Shown: piece by piece, positions 1 through 11,299 of the stretch
Position numbering within the stretch: the stretch's first letter is position 1
Layout of the letters: each line of letters opens with the position of its first letter
NCBI GenBank assembly: GCA_015680685.1
Contig: MNCI01038234.1
Span: forward strand, 205,364-267,363
Length of the DNA: 62,000 nucleotides
Reading direction: 5' to 3'
DNA from: Gnetum montanum
Lineage: Eukaryota; Streptophyta; Gnetopsida; Gnetales; Gnetaceae
Notes under the pieces: model-generated
What the model was told of the DNA's origin: nothing
Database searches by the model: none
The model's input: the letters and a program-made list of their open reading frames with translations, nothing else
Program-made: the position numbers and the translations under genes

Positions 1-482
1 ATTGAAAATGAAATCACCACTTAAAGCCACTTGTCATGGGCTCTCTCTGATTTTAGGACCAAGCTCTTTTAATGTAATTCGTTGCTCATCCATAAGGCTG
101 AATAATCAATCTCCTAAACATTGTATGTTCTTGACTACGGTCAACATTTTCAAAGTAAGGGTAACACCCCGCTTGTTTCATCTTGACTGCAATCTTTTAA
201 CCAGCCTCTTCCTCAGCTGTACCCCAAACACAGAATTCAGAAGAACCTAGAGCCTGGAACATAGACTTGCAGTACTTCGAAGTCCAAACATATCATGAAG
301 AGGGAATATGATTCGAATTCATGGACCATGCAGAGATCACATCTTCAGGAACAAAAGAAAAAGAGATAGATCCAGAAGTTCATTCTGTAAGCTCTCATGG
401 ATGGAAGGTGGAATAGTTGACCTCAAAGGGAAAAAGATATTTGTAAATTAAAATTTGAAGATCTTGCTGAGGTTAGCAGAAC
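1..482. other. No recognisable gene
   Basis: Moderately AT-rich sequence with only short open stretches on both strands. Nothing resembles the N-terminal half of a carboxylesterase (no HGGG oxyanion-hole motif), although the pseudogene that follows would need one upstream. That half is therefore missing, decayed beyond recognition, or outside the window. Confidence 0.4.
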
Positions 483-870
483 TACAGCCGCAATAGCAAG
501 AATAGTTGGGTTGGCTTGGCTTGGCTTGGCTTGGATAGATCTCATTCACAGGAGAGGGTAGCTCTAGAAACCACCAACTTTCTTTGCAGGATATTCCTCG
601 CCGGAGATACCGCCGGTGCCAACATTGCCCCATGGCATCTGCCGGTGGAAATCTGCTAAGAAACAGCAACATGAATCCTATCAAAATTCTGGGACTGGTA
701 AGCATTCAACCCTTATTTGGAGGATTACAAGTCTCCCAATGGGAGAGGATGACCTATGATCCGGGGCTTCCCCGGAGTTGGGTGGATTTCTTTTGGAGAA
801 TGGCATTGCCCGAAGGTTTTGATAGAGGCCACTTTGCTTGTGATCCTCGGCCGATGCTCTGGGCAACGGC
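483..870 (+). pseudogene. Plant carboxylesterase (CXE/GID1-like alpha/beta hydrolase) fragment, broken
   Basis: The plus strand encodes the central part of a plant carboxylesterase of the Abhydrolase_3 type. One frame reads RIFLAGDTAGANIA (588-629), matching the family block VFLAGDSAGANIA around the GxSxG nucleophile elbow. The frame then shifts by one near 630 and continues as NPIKILGLVSIQPLFGG, then WVDFFWRMALPEGFDRGHF (about 672-833), matching the family's GLxLIHPFFGG and FWRLALPEGxxRDH blocks. The catalytic Ser is Thr (ACC) here, a frameshift separates the two blocks, the HGGG half is absent, and the Asp/His part of the triad is not recognisable downstream. Active family members hydrolyse carboxyl esters in the cytosol; GID1 is the gibberellin-receptor branch. 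This copy cannot be active. Its CpG content is clearly higher than in the surrounding retroelements, which suggests genic origin. Sure of the family, unsure how far it extends 3'. Confidence 0.72.
506..534. repeat. (TTGGC)n pentanucleotide microsatellite
   Basis: About five copies of TTGGC in a row. In the carboxylesterase frame they encode an alternating Trp/Leu/Gly/Ala stretch where the family has its DSWAALQW segment, so slippage may have altered the protein before or during decay. Confidence 0.8.
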
Positions 871-1148
871 GGTGCCCAATTCCTTGGACACACCCTCCAC
901 TACAACACTTGCCATTCGTCTTTCTTCCTTTCTTCCTTGCTAATTCCCAAGCCAGGGCTGCAGCCAAGCATTTGGCGGACACTGCACATGCTGATGAATT
1001 CGAGCAAGAGCCTATGATGCGGCTTCTGTCCACGCACCTTTGCACCCTTTTGCCATCTACGTTGATGTTCTTCCCGCTCCTGCTGTTGTCGTCAGCTTCC
1101 GACGGCACCTCGGCAACTTTAACTTCTTCCACTCTTGTCGGAAAATAA
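871..1148. other. CpG-containing tail after the carboxylesterase relic, unassigned
   Basis: Base composition stays gene-like (CpGs, balanced GC) up to about 1,148 and then drops abruptly to AT-rich. Open frames exist on both strands but none matches the C-terminal carboxylesterase blocks (LPPTLVVVG, HGF). It may be diverged 3' exon or UTR of the same relic. Confidence 0.3.
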
Positions 1149-2681
1149 CATAGTACGATGCCTTTCTAAACTTTGGCAAAATCAAATTATTTACACTTTT
1201 ACCCATTATTCATCCTAATTCAGATAACGTCCATACCCCCATATTATTACTACTAGTTTTTACCATGCTATTCTATCTGGTCATTATGTATACCAGGTGG
1301 TAACATATATACACCTCTTATTTGTTATATTATATACACATGACTCTATATCCCATCACCTATTCTATTGCTTTTTGCAAACTTTGTTATATCCTTATGA
1401 TTTTCAAATTCTATTTACTACTTTATATTGTGTCTTATTATCATCTATCCTCTTTACATTCATTTACATCTTACCCATTTCTATTCTCTCATTAACTATA
1501 TATATTTTTACATATATTGTTTATCTCCAACCTATAATTAATTCACATCCATTCATATGTAACATTATAATTTTTTCCTTATATAGAATTGAGGAATTGA
1601 ATTCTATGAAAATTTCAAAAATAAATTACATTAAATATCTATTAAATTTAATATCATTTTGTTTACCTTGTTTCACCTAGTTTACCAAGTTTTATTTTTT
1701 TTAACTCAATTTTATCTTGTCTTTAACTTTATTTTACCTCATTTTACTAAGTTTTACCCTACCTTTGCCTCATGGTGACTCTATCAAGTTGAATAGACCA
1801 CATACCATGGCTTGCTAAGGCCTAAAACTGGCAAAATATGACCATGATTAACCCTATTTGACCATACATTACCCTACCTTACTTGATTTGGCTTTGTTCC
1901 ACCATGTTTGAACTTTGGTTGATCTTGTTTCACATGATTGTTTATGATTTTCATGTCGTTTGACCTCATTTTCATTAGTTTTGCATCACTTGGCCTTGTT
2001 TGGCCACATTTCTTCATCATTTGACATTGCTAAGGCTTTACTTGACCTTGTTGGATACCACTTTATGAGGCTTTGATCTACATTTAAACTTCACTTAACT
2101 CTCATTTCGCCTAAAATTGCATTATGTAGCCGTTGTTTCACTCTATTTGCCTTAACCAACCTATCATAATGTTTGTTGACTATGTTTGAACCTGATTTGG
2201 CCTTTGAGTTAATGTGTTTTGGCTCATATAAGCATTATTATTAATGTATTTTTGCATTATTTGACAATTTTATTACACAAATGCCACTTGATGTGCTTAC
2301 GTTGTCATGCAAGAATGAGTTAGGAGGATGAGGAAGCAAATTGGACTAGCCTCAAAGCTTAGATGGGCCTCTCTTGTGATGTTGTTAGACAAGATATCCA
2401 AACCTTAAGCACTTAAACCATTCTATTATATAGCCATAACACCCTAAAGTAGCCTAATGACAATTCACCTTGAAGCTAGAAACATCATAGAGGGTCCCTT
2501 AATCAAAGGTCCCATCTAAGACTATAATGGTGAAGAGAAAACACATAGGACCATGTTCCTCACTAGAACTTATTCTTAATCATGATCTCATCAAACCCCT
2601 ACTATGCAACATTAAATCCATCACATAGCCCTGATTACATGTAACACTCACATGTTTATTTGTGTTGTTGTTTATCATTGT
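1149..2681. other. AT-rich spacer with a fragment related to the element T spacer
   Basis: 1,149-1,650 is AT-rich and shows no gene. A hydrophobic open frame at 1,297-1,680 is compositional. 1,640-2,270 is a run of short degenerate T/C-rich phrases of the type ttgaccttgttt. About 1,771-1,830 matches, in reverse complement, about 55,915-55,985 of element T (shared words CTCATG, CTCTATCAA, ATACCATGGC, CTAAGGCCTAAAACT). I read this stretch as a plus-oriented scrap of the same non-coding element region. Confidence 0.5.
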
Positions 2682-3563
2682 TAATGAGCGGTGAGGTACC
2701 CCTACACCCAACCATATGAATCATGAGCCTTCGCACATGACTTGATCGAATTTCGAAGACTGCGAGCACTTACGCACACAGAATTCTAGCCATCAAAATC
2801 CTAGTTAGAGTTGTTGTTGTCCTCTCAACCTGACTTGTGATATCCTAGGACAATGGTTAAGTGAGATTGAGGCATATGATTTTTTATATGTTTTCTTTTA
2901 TCTTTAATATCTAATTCTTCTAATATAGGGAGTGAAAAGCTAGATAATTTAAGATTCCACTACTCTATTTCTTGACTATGCCTAGCATAAGCAGCTGGTC
3001 CCATCCTCCGTGCACATCCCAAACATGTCCTAATCACTATTGGGTTGCCAAACATTAAGCATCACTGGGTTGCCAAGTCTTAGACATATGTTCGAGGTGG
3101 TCGTGCTTATGTGTTCTTGTGGACTACTAAAACATATTGTAACTATAAAGTGATAACAAAAGCATTAAAATTATTAAAGTATTAAAATATTAGTGCTTAA
3201 GTAATCTAGTTCAAATGCTGCAAGGAATGTTCAAAAAACTCATCTTTATTATTGTTCACACCAATGGGCTTAGATACATTAGTGCTTGAATAAAGCACCA
3301 TACACTCTTCGACTTGTTCTATAGGCACTTGGAAAATAATCTAACTCCTACAAAAACAAGCTACAAGAGCTTCACTCAATGTAAATAAAACATGTCATAA
3401 ATGTGGTGGGTGCACGTATATTTATAGTGAAAAATGGGCTTTATGTTGACGAGGCCACATCAATGCATGGAAAGATGCATTGATAGGGTCACATCAACAC
3501 AGCCATATTAACGAGGCTTCATCAATGTGTCCTAGTCGACGCAGTCAACTGGATGCTTCATCA
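2682..3563 (-). repeat. Element A 3' LTR
   Basis: Direct repeat of 13,998-14,321. Shared blocks include CCAACCATATGAATCA, GACTGTGAGCACTTA-like, ATAAATGTGGTGGGTGCAC and GGATGCTTCATCA. About 880 bp. The inner end (minus-strand TGATGAAG) abuts the polypurine tract; the outer end reads TAATGAGCGG, where the expected terminal CA has mutated. It is longer than the 5' copy because that copy has an internal deletion. Confidence 0.85.
3417..3427 (-). promoter_or_regulatory. TATA box in element A LTR
   Basis: Minus strand reads CTATAAATATA about 140 bp inside the LTR start, the usual U3 position. The 5' LTR keeps the same site at 14,203-14,212. It supports minus-strand transcription of the element. 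Confidence 0.6.
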
Positions 3564-3578
3564 TATCCCCAGGACTGA
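3564..3578 (-). other. Element A polypurine tract
   Basis: Minus strand reads CTCAGTCCTGGGGATA immediately before the LTR start TGATGAAG. The family form seen in element B is GTCATGGGGGTA. This is the expected plus-strand priming site for reverse transcription. Confidence 0.6.
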
Positions 3579-3699
3579 GTGAAAACTTTTCCTCAAGTTT
3601 GTTACAATTTGGAAGGTATGAGGTTACTAGCGACACACATGGCAAAACACATCAATACACACACTGACACTAGCAACACACCAAGTGCCCAAGTGTAAG

Positions 3700-6680
3700 G
3701 AAACAATTACAAAATTATGGTGTTCATGGATAAAAAAATTGAACACCTTGACAACAATGGACTCACAACCCCATTGAGATGATGAAGGTTCTGAAGAGGA
3801 TCACATAGTTCCTAGTGCTAGTGGTTCTAACAGGCCCTCACTAGCTTCAGGTGCATGTGGTGGTTGAGGTGGTGGTTGTGGTTGTCCTGTGGCTACTGCA
3901 ACTTTCAAAGGCAATCAAAAAGCCTCCAACAATGCCCTCATTTTATCTTTTTTATTTCTTGGATCATTTATAGTCCAAGCAGCTTCACCAATGTGTGCCG
4001 GAATAGGAACATCCCAAGGATATGGAAGTGCAGGAAATATCTCCTTTAAATTGACAAACTAAGTAGCAAACTATTTGCTTTCAATATCGAACACTTGGAC
4101 TGATGCTTGTAGCCACTAGTAGTCATTCATTTGTGGGGCTAAGTTTTCCACAATAGAGCATTGCCCTTCAAAGTGGGTGCGAAGAACTTTGAGTTCTACA
4201 TTTTCTATTTCCAACTTTTTCTTTGTCTCTTTATGCACCTTGAACTTGCCCTCGTATAAAGAATATGAGGTGGTCAGTTGCTTCTCAAGGTTTGACTACA
4301 GCTTCCTAGGTGTAAGAATGACTAGGTTTGCATAATGAAGATTGGCTAGTTCCATATATTCTACCATTTCTTCAATTTGCAACTCCTTGAGATGAATCTC
4401 AGCTTGGTTGTAGGTGTTTAATCCATCAAAGATGGGTTGCCATACCTCACCTCCATCCTTGAACTATTGGAGGGATTGATTCATTTTAGCGTTTGTGTCT
4501 TGGATTTCTTTCTCATTAATTTCATTTTGCAATCCCACTTGGTCCATGTAGTGATTTTTCACTTGTTCAAACTTGAGGGCCTCATTTTTCCAAGTAGCGA
4601 TTTCAATGGCTGACTTCTATCACAAGGCTTGGACTTCCTCCATTAATAAATTGCAATTTTTGATAGCCAATCTTCTCACATCGTTGTTTACCCTAGCTAG
4701 CTCTTCCTGCTATTGGTGGATAAAATATTTTATTTTTTGATTTTTGATACTAATATTGCGTAGGCGATGAACTTCTGCGGTTAACCTAACATTCTCCTAG
4801 TGGACCTCTACCAGGTTCTTGTTTAGATGATAAGAATGAGTTTTTGTTAAGGACTTGTCAAAGATCACCAACTCTTGCTCATTCTCAGCCTTTTGAAGCT
4901 TGGTTTAAAGCTGTTGAAAAGCTTCATCTTTGGTGAGTTCATGGTTGAGTACAGCGGGATCGGCAAGTTGGGCCCTTGGTTGGGTAACTTTGGTAGCTAA
5001 GCATTGATTATTTGCCTGAGCTACTTCAAGTTGCCCTTCTAGGATGAGGCACTTCCCCTTTTCTGAGAGTAGCTCTGACTAGGTTGCAGTGATGTTGTCC
5101 AGAAGGTCAAAGACATCTAGAAGCGGTTTCCTGGTTCCCACAAATTGGTCCAATAATTCTTCATGTTGTGTTGCATTAAATTTTCTATGCTGAGTCCCTA
5201 CAGACATCTGCACATCTCTAAGCCCATGTACATCTGGTACAGGCACGACAAGTGCATTAAGAGCCATGGTGATCATATCAGCAACCACTTCTACCATGAC
5301 TTCCTATCCTTGGTGCTGCATTACTAGGACAGTTGCCCCATCACCATCCTCCAAACGCACTATGAAAGTAGTGGCATTTTCTAAAATTTTTGGGCATAAT
5401 TGTTAGGTTATTGACACTGTTACTTCTTGAGTGCTAGGGTCTGTTCTTGTGGGCACTTGTGTTCGCGTGGCAAAAAGCATTGGGCCTGTCCTCTCCAGCA
5501 AGCTTACAGATCGAGCTACTTGTTCTAGGTGGCTCAAAGTAGGATGATACACAGAAGGGTCTCCATCACTACTAGTTCCTTCTTGTTGCTCCTGTTGGCA
5601 CAAGATCGATTGTCGAATCTCACGTATGTGCTCTACGACCATGAGTGAGTCTAACTCTGTTGCTTGTGCAGGCAGTGGAGGTGGTTGCTTCTCTTACTCC
5701 ATTCGTGTTGTGGCAGCTATTTTATCTTTCATCATTTCATGCCACTAGGTAAGTGGGACATGATGGAGTGTGTCATTGGCATAGCATGCTATCCCTACCC
5801 ATTTGTACAATTTTCTGATCAGGCAGGGAAAGGGAAAAGCTTACCATCCAGATTTATTTTTTGTGAATCATTTCTTAATTTTCAAAAACAGTAACTGTGG
5901 AAGGTTGATAGGAAATTTTCTACATAGAGTGGCACATGCACAAGTAGAGAAGGCAATGATCTTGCTAGGTCTTAACATTGGATTTAAGTGGTAAGATGCA
6001 ATTTTAGAGTAAAATCTCTTTGCAGTGGTCAATGTGTCAAACTCCTTATGGTCTATCCCATAGCATCAACTGATCCACTCCCCTTTCAGCTTAGGGTTTG
6101 CTTATTTTGGAATTTCTGCCACATCAGCCCTAGTCTCAAGCAATCCAAAATATTGCATGATTACCTTTGCAAAGTAAGACACATGAATGTCCTTAACTCT
6201 TACTCATGACCCTGGTTGCCAATTCATCCAAAAGAGATAGGTTTTCCCTAGATATCATTCACCACTAGATGTGATGATTGGCCACATAGGAGAATTTTGT
6301 AGTCGAGTTCTAATTTCTTCTGATGAATTTTCTAGAAATGGTCCGAAGTTTAATTCTTGATGGACTATTCATTGTAGCTCTTTTAGCTTGATAGCATCAA
6401 GGTAGGCCTTGGTCAAGGTGACCTCAAGCCTTGTTGCTATTGTTGGAGTCTCATCCCCGTGTGATTATTCTGTGGGAACTTCTTCTTTAGGAATCTGATG
6501 AACAGATTCCACATCAGGTTCTTCACAGAGAGGACTAGTTACATGTGAGCCCTCTACATGCTCCTGAGGTCATGTGCCCTATTCCCTTCTAGTTCTAGGT
6601 CACTTATCCCAAGGTTGTCATGGTCCTTCTTCCCTTGAATGCCTCGATTTAGGTGCTATCTGCAGTCACATCATAACCAC
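3700..6680 (-). pseudogene. Element A extra 3' ORF: plant-transposon-type domain plus long coiled coil
   Basis: On the minus strand a reading frame of roughly 950 codons, with scattered stops, follows the integrase. Its first part contains LFPFPCLIRKLYKWVGI (about 5,780-5,850), like the PFPxLITxLC block of the putative plant transposon domain (PF20167, from memory) found in env-position ORFs of Athila-type elements. After a Ser/Thr/Gln-rich linker (5,403-5,642) comes a long Lys/Glu/Leu/Gln-rich stretch (about 5,080-4,080) with heptad-like spacing, e.g. LEGQLEVAQANNQ and ENVRLTAEVHRLRN. The C terminus has PALPYPWDVPIPAHI and a short Pro/Gln run. Element B carries a homologous ORF, so this is a family feature rather than an accident. 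Function unknown: it could be a structural or nucleic-acid-binding accessory protein. I see no transmembrane segment that would make it envelope-like. Confidence 0.6.
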
Positions 6681-6689
6681 AAATTAAAA

Positions 6690-7940
6690 TGTTTGCATGT
6701 TTCTCAAAATGGTAATAATATACCTTCCCATTATGCCTAGGCTATGATAGTGACATGTGTATCCTATTTGATCTAAGTCGGTGTAAGCTATTACATGTGG
6801 CTTCCCAGAGTGTAGCTGAAGGGTTAAAAACAATGAAATATGATGAATTAAAACTAATTCTTTGATTAACCCTAAGAGGTGTTAAGTCTTTAATTAGCTA
6901 TATGGTCACAATATATAGAATCATGGGCCCCCACAATGTATAGCATACCTCCGATAGAAAAAGGGTAAAAGAACAGTTGGATTTGGACAAATGTTAGGAA
7001 GGATATATGCCTGGAAATGAGATTGGATGTAGAAAGATTGAAAAAATCCCCCAACATTATGAACAAATGGACAAAATTCAAAGGCAAGATGCACACATAT
7101 ATAGTATTGTGTAGCTATGTTGACAGGGCTATGTAAATGCATGGGGATGTGTATACAGGGCCTAGTTGATGTAGCTATCCAGCTATGTTGACCACCGGTG
7201 ATTGATGAATTAAAGGCCCAAATCTGTGAATTTTAGCATAAAATTGGAGTCATTCAAGAGCTTAGAGATCTGAGAATAGTATGAAACAAAGGGGAAGGAA
7301 TGTTGGTTTTTAAAGAAGATTCAAATTCAAGAGAACATCATACTATGGAGCTTGGGTGATGGAGAGCCTCACAATGGACAACATAGAAATGGTTGGCAAA
7401 TTATATCAAGGGAGTAGGAGATTAACAAGCAGAACCAAAGGATATGCAAGTGGGTCATCCCCATAGCAAGCTCTAGCCTTGTTTGCCCTTGCACATCTTC
7501 AACTTAGGAGTCTGTGGACCCCATAGTTAATTAATGGCCACTGAGAGTTAATACTCATATCCTCGAGAACTAACCAAAGGATTTACAGGTATTAGCAAAC
7601 CAAGATACATGATCAAAACATGAAAATGGTAGTGAGGTGAGTAATGGAGAGTAACTGATGAGGCGGAGAGTGTATGAAATGGAGTTCCAAGGTCAAGATT
7701 GATAAAGTTCCTTTATGAAGCATGTGGTTAAGTGACCTGATAAGAATTCGTTCTAGGTCTAGATCAAGATCGACCATTTCTAGTGACGTCGTAGTGATGG
7801 ACTAATATCAACCCACCCACTTAGGAAATACACATGCCCTCAAATACCAAATCCCATTCCTTATAGAGAAGAAAAGGAAATCAGGAAGTAGGGAGAGGCC
7901 TTAGTTAGAGCGAACCTTTAGGCCTTGGTAACATGATCTT
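6690..7940. other. Element A internal region between integrase and 3' ORF, no recognised gene
   Basis: Internal to element A. Both strands are closed by frequent stops. A weak open frame at 6,890-7,142 (minus) is hydrophobic and matches nothing I know. This may be leader sequence for the 3' ORF or degraded 5' coding sequence. Confidence 0.4.
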
Positions 7941-8144
7941 CTAGTCCCATAACTAGTGCTGGTAGCCCGTTATTTGATCCAAGGTGTGTGATTTAAATTT
8001 CCATAGTTGTTTATAAAAAATAATCCTATATAAAAAGTAGGTAAGAATTTTTAAATTTACAAACAATGGTGTAAAAAAAATGTGTAAAAAAAATATAGAA
8101 AGGAAGTGAGAAGCTAGGATAACTATTTTAGCATGGGTAGCAAT

Positions 8145-8157
8145 CTCCCCCATGACT
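8145..8157 (-). other. Internal polypurine-like motif, element A
   Basis: Minus strand reads AGTCATGGGGGAG just after the integrase reading frame ends. It is nearly identical to the polypurine tract that precedes the 3' LTR in the sister element B (GTCATGGGGGTA). Element B has the same duplicate at 31,417-31,430. Confidence 0.5.
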
Positions 8158-8175
8158 AAGTTTGGAGGAGGAGAT

Positions 8176-9174
8176 TCAAAATATGAAACGTGGCCAACCA
8201 CTTGGCAAAGTGGTAGCAACACTAGTTTGGTGTAGTTCATGGAAGGATTTCAAGTATTTCATGTTGACCAATTGCATTCTTGTTGGATCTTCAGGTTTTT
8301 GTATGAGTAGGGTCCTAGATGGAAAGGTTTTAGAAATAATATAAGGTTGCTTCCACAGTGTTTGAAATTTAGTTTGTTGCAACACATGCATGGGGTTCCA
8401 ATAGAGGACCTTATCTCCATGTTGAAATATTACCTTTCGAATCCTATGGTCATGACGTTGTTTGTTATATGCCTTATACACATCATTTGATGATAGGGCT
8501 ACTAATTGATTCTCATCTAGCACATTCAAGTTGATGAGTCATTCTTGTGGTGCTAGGGATAAGTCAAGGCCTAAGTCACTTGTGGTGGATAGTGTTTAGA
8601 GTTCTGCTTGAATCAGGAGTGTTGGTAGTTTTCCATACACCAACTCATAAGGGGAGTAGCCTATAGGAAGTTTCTATGTTGAGTGGTAGGCCCAGAGGGC
8701 ATCATTAAGTTTTGTGCTCCAATCCCTCCTATACTTGCTAATTGTCCTAGTTAGGATGTTTGTAATCTTTCGGTTTGTGACTTCGGCATGCCCATTGGCC
8801 TAGGGGGTGGTATGGTGTTGTTAGTTTTTGTTCTACCCCCAAACATTGCATGATTTTATGAAAAGTAGCACCCAATGAAGTGAGTGCCATTATTTGAAAA
8901 GGTGTCCATTGATTTCCATCAAGTGCTTGGCTCTATGGAGAAATTATTGTTTCTTCCAATGATCCAACTCCTTTGGTAGCTCTTGTGTAAGAAGATAGGT
9001 AAGGATGTCACCCACCCAATTTGATATTATGGGCATCTCTTTTGCAATTGCTCCAGCAAAGAGGAGTTCATCTGGAAACTGGTTAGAAAGTGGGCCCTCC
9101 TCCTCCATGTTGTCCCATCGTAACCGAGACAAGTGATCAACAATGACATTTTTAGTTTCCTTCTTGTCTACCAT
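8176..9174 (-). pseudogene. Element A integrase (internally deleted) with RNase H-integrase linker
   Basis: 9,174-8,944 encodes the linker typical of gypsy pol (VDHLSRL, then NQFPDELLF). The zinc-binding HHCC domain and the first catalytic Asp region are missing, so the frame jumps to the late catalytic core: a decayed HTTPYHPQANGHAEVTNR-like block near 8,810, then a WAYHST and PIGYSPYELVYG block near 8,700-8,640. The C-terminal domain is well preserved (8,529-8,176): KVIFQHGDKVLYWN followed by a basic tail. An intact integrase inserts the cDNA; this one cannot. The deletion is about 450 bp judged against the usual domain length. Confidence 0.75.
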
Positions 9175-9303
9175 AGTAAGATCGAATTCTTAAAGGATCA
9201 TGAGCCACTGTATGACATAGGGGCTCACCGTTGGTTTGTTCATAAGGAACCAGATGGCATTATGGTCTATAGGAATAAACATCTTGTATCCAAGCATATA
9301 GTG

Positions 9304-10349
9304 TTAGACTGTTTCTAAGGTGAACACCACTACCATTAATTCCTTTTCAATGGTGGTGTAATTTAGTTGAGCACCCATAATACTTTGACTCACATAGTGG
9401 ATGTAATATGAATTTTTCTGGTCATCCAACTGCATGAGCATGGCTCCCAATGCATAACTAGATGCATCTTTCATGATGTAAAATGGTCTAGACCAATCGG
9501 GGGCTCGTAGAAGTGGAGTCTCTATGAGTCTTTGTTTTAGCATTTGGAATGCATATTCATATTCCCTAGTCCATAAAAATGGATCATCTTTCTTTGTTAG
9601 CTTTACCAATGGCTTGGAAATCTTTGAGAAATTCTTGATGAAGCGCTGGTAGTAACCAGTGTGTCCAAGGAACAATCGAACATCCCTTCTAGTTCTCAGC
9701 TGATAGGTAATTCCTTGGATAACCCTAAGTTTCTTAGGGTTCACTCTAATCCCTACTTGTGAAATTTGATGCCCCAAAATAATTTTTGGACCATTAGGTG
9801 GCTCTTTTGCAAGTTAAGCTGTAAGTTAGTTTCTACACATCACTTCCAAATGTACTCAAGGTGATCCAAGGCTTACTCGAATGTTTCTTCATAGGTGGAG
9901 AAGTCATCGATAACAACTTCTACACTATTGCCAATTTGCTATAGGAAGATGGTGAGGACAAGGTGTTGGAAGGTTGTGGGCCCATTACACAAGCCAAAGG
10001 GCATCTTCCTATATGATAAAGTCCCCCACAGACTTGTAAACATTATCTTGGCCTAGTCATCTAGTGTAATTTGGATTTGGTTATAGCCATTGTAACCATC
10101 CAGGAAGCTGTAGTAATAATGCCATGAAATGGTGTCCAATACTTGGTCCACAAATGGAAGTGGAAAATGATCCTTAAAGGTTGCCATATTTAGTAATCGA
10201 AAATCGATATAGACTCTCCATTTACCATTCTTTTTTGGCACAATAATGAGTGGGTTGATCCACTTGCTATCTGCAATGGGGTAGATGAATCCCACCTTCA
10301 AAAATTGCTCAATTTCATCCTTGATGATTTTTTTAAGTTTGGGATTCAA
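9304..10349 (-). pseudogene. Element A reverse transcriptase and RNase H
   Basis: The minus strand begins with NPKLKKIIKDEIEQFLKVG, then RVYIDFRLLN, KDHFPLPFVDQ and FLDGYNGYNQI (10,349-10,053), a Ty3/gypsy RT palm. MPFGLCN follows near 9,990 and the catalytic YVDDF box appears as VIDDF near 9,905. After a frameshift, 9,777-9,304 reads LGHTGYYQRFIKNFSKI (RT connection) and KDASSYALGAMLMQ plus NYTTIEKELMVVVF (RNase H). The order and wording match Athila-type elements. Several frame changes and stops make it inactive. Confidence 0.88.
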
Positions 10350-10979
10350 TCATCTTTGTGGTTATCATTGTGGCTTCATGGACGTGTCGATATAGATTTG
10401 ATGTTTTCATACCCTAGGATCAATCCTTGTCAACCTAGGATATGACCATGTGAAGGTAGTTAACCACTTGTTCACCATCCTTAGCAGCTTCTTCTTTTTC
10501 TCTAGAGAAGGAGTGACATTAATTATTACTAGCTTACCATTATGCAAGAATGCATATTCTAGATCGGTTGGTAAGGGTTTCAATTATAGGGGCTCCTGTT
10601 TAAAGCTTTCAGGGATCTGCAGCTTTCCCTAATTAGTATCATCATTAGTAGTAGGAAGTTGTTGATGGACTTGTTCCAGTTCATCCATGCTCCCCATATA
10701 GGCACATACAAGGCTCTCATAGGATTCCATGCATAGGATGTTGCTATCAGAATTAGTGATCAGCCACTGGGTGCCTTCTTGGTTAGTGGTTGCTGCATAC
10801 ATGCATCATTGAATTTGTGATTCAGTGGCGCACTGATTGCATGCTTGAGTGGATGCCCATTTAATGGACCAGATTTGTTGCACACTATTGCACCTAGAGT
10901 CACTATACACAATTCATGGAACATGCTTCTTCTTGATATTCTCAAAAGGAGTTTCCTTAGAAATTTCAAGGAAGAGATC

Positions 10980-11250
10980 TTAGAGTCCCAAACATGCATC
11001 CACCGTGCTGAGCCATGCTCTTCCCATTATAATTGGGAGGCCCTCCTTGCAATTATTAACATGAATTACTAGACAATCAGCAAGGTAGAACCACTCACAA
11101 ATGGTGGTCACAACCAATCCCAAGGGAACGGTAATGGATTGGTCTACCAACTTGAGCTGAATGTTGCTTTTCTTCAATGGGGATAGGTTCCAAGTCTTGT
11201 ACATATAATGTAAAATCAGGTTGACACCTAACCTCGAATCCAAAAGAGAT
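10980..11250 (-). pseudogene. Element A aspartic protease region
   Basis: The minus strand reads LKLVDQSITVPLGLV and, near the C-terminal end, LPIIMGRAWLSTVDA, the gypsy retropepsin motif (I/L-x-G-R-x-W-L). The active-site D-S/T-G-A is degraded to a DSRLGVNL-like segment near 11,236. The enzyme would process the Gag-Pol polyprotein. Element B has a matching protease at 39,430-39,800. Confidence 0.75.
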
Positions 11251-11299
11251 TTTCATGGCTTGTTTCCTTCTACTTAAAGGTATATGAGGGGGCTTCCTA

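Noticed and set aside
589-700. Apparent exon with splice-like borders (TTTGCAG at 589, CTG/GTAAGC at 700)
   Set aside because: The carboxylesterase homology runs through both borders without a break, so these are chance splice-like words.
725-1132. Minus-strand open frame of 135 codons over the carboxylesterase relic
   Set aside because: It is antisense to recognisable carboxylesterase blocks for a third of its length and matches no family I know.
1297-1680. 127-codon hydrophobic open frame that could suggest a membrane protein
   Set aside because: AT-rich composition (Ile/Leu/Phe/Tyr/Ser) produces it; no start context, homologue or codon bias.
3700-6680. Calling the A/B 3' ORF an envelope gene
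   Set aside because: No signal peptide or transmembrane segments seen; the bulk is coiled-coil-like and hydrophilic.
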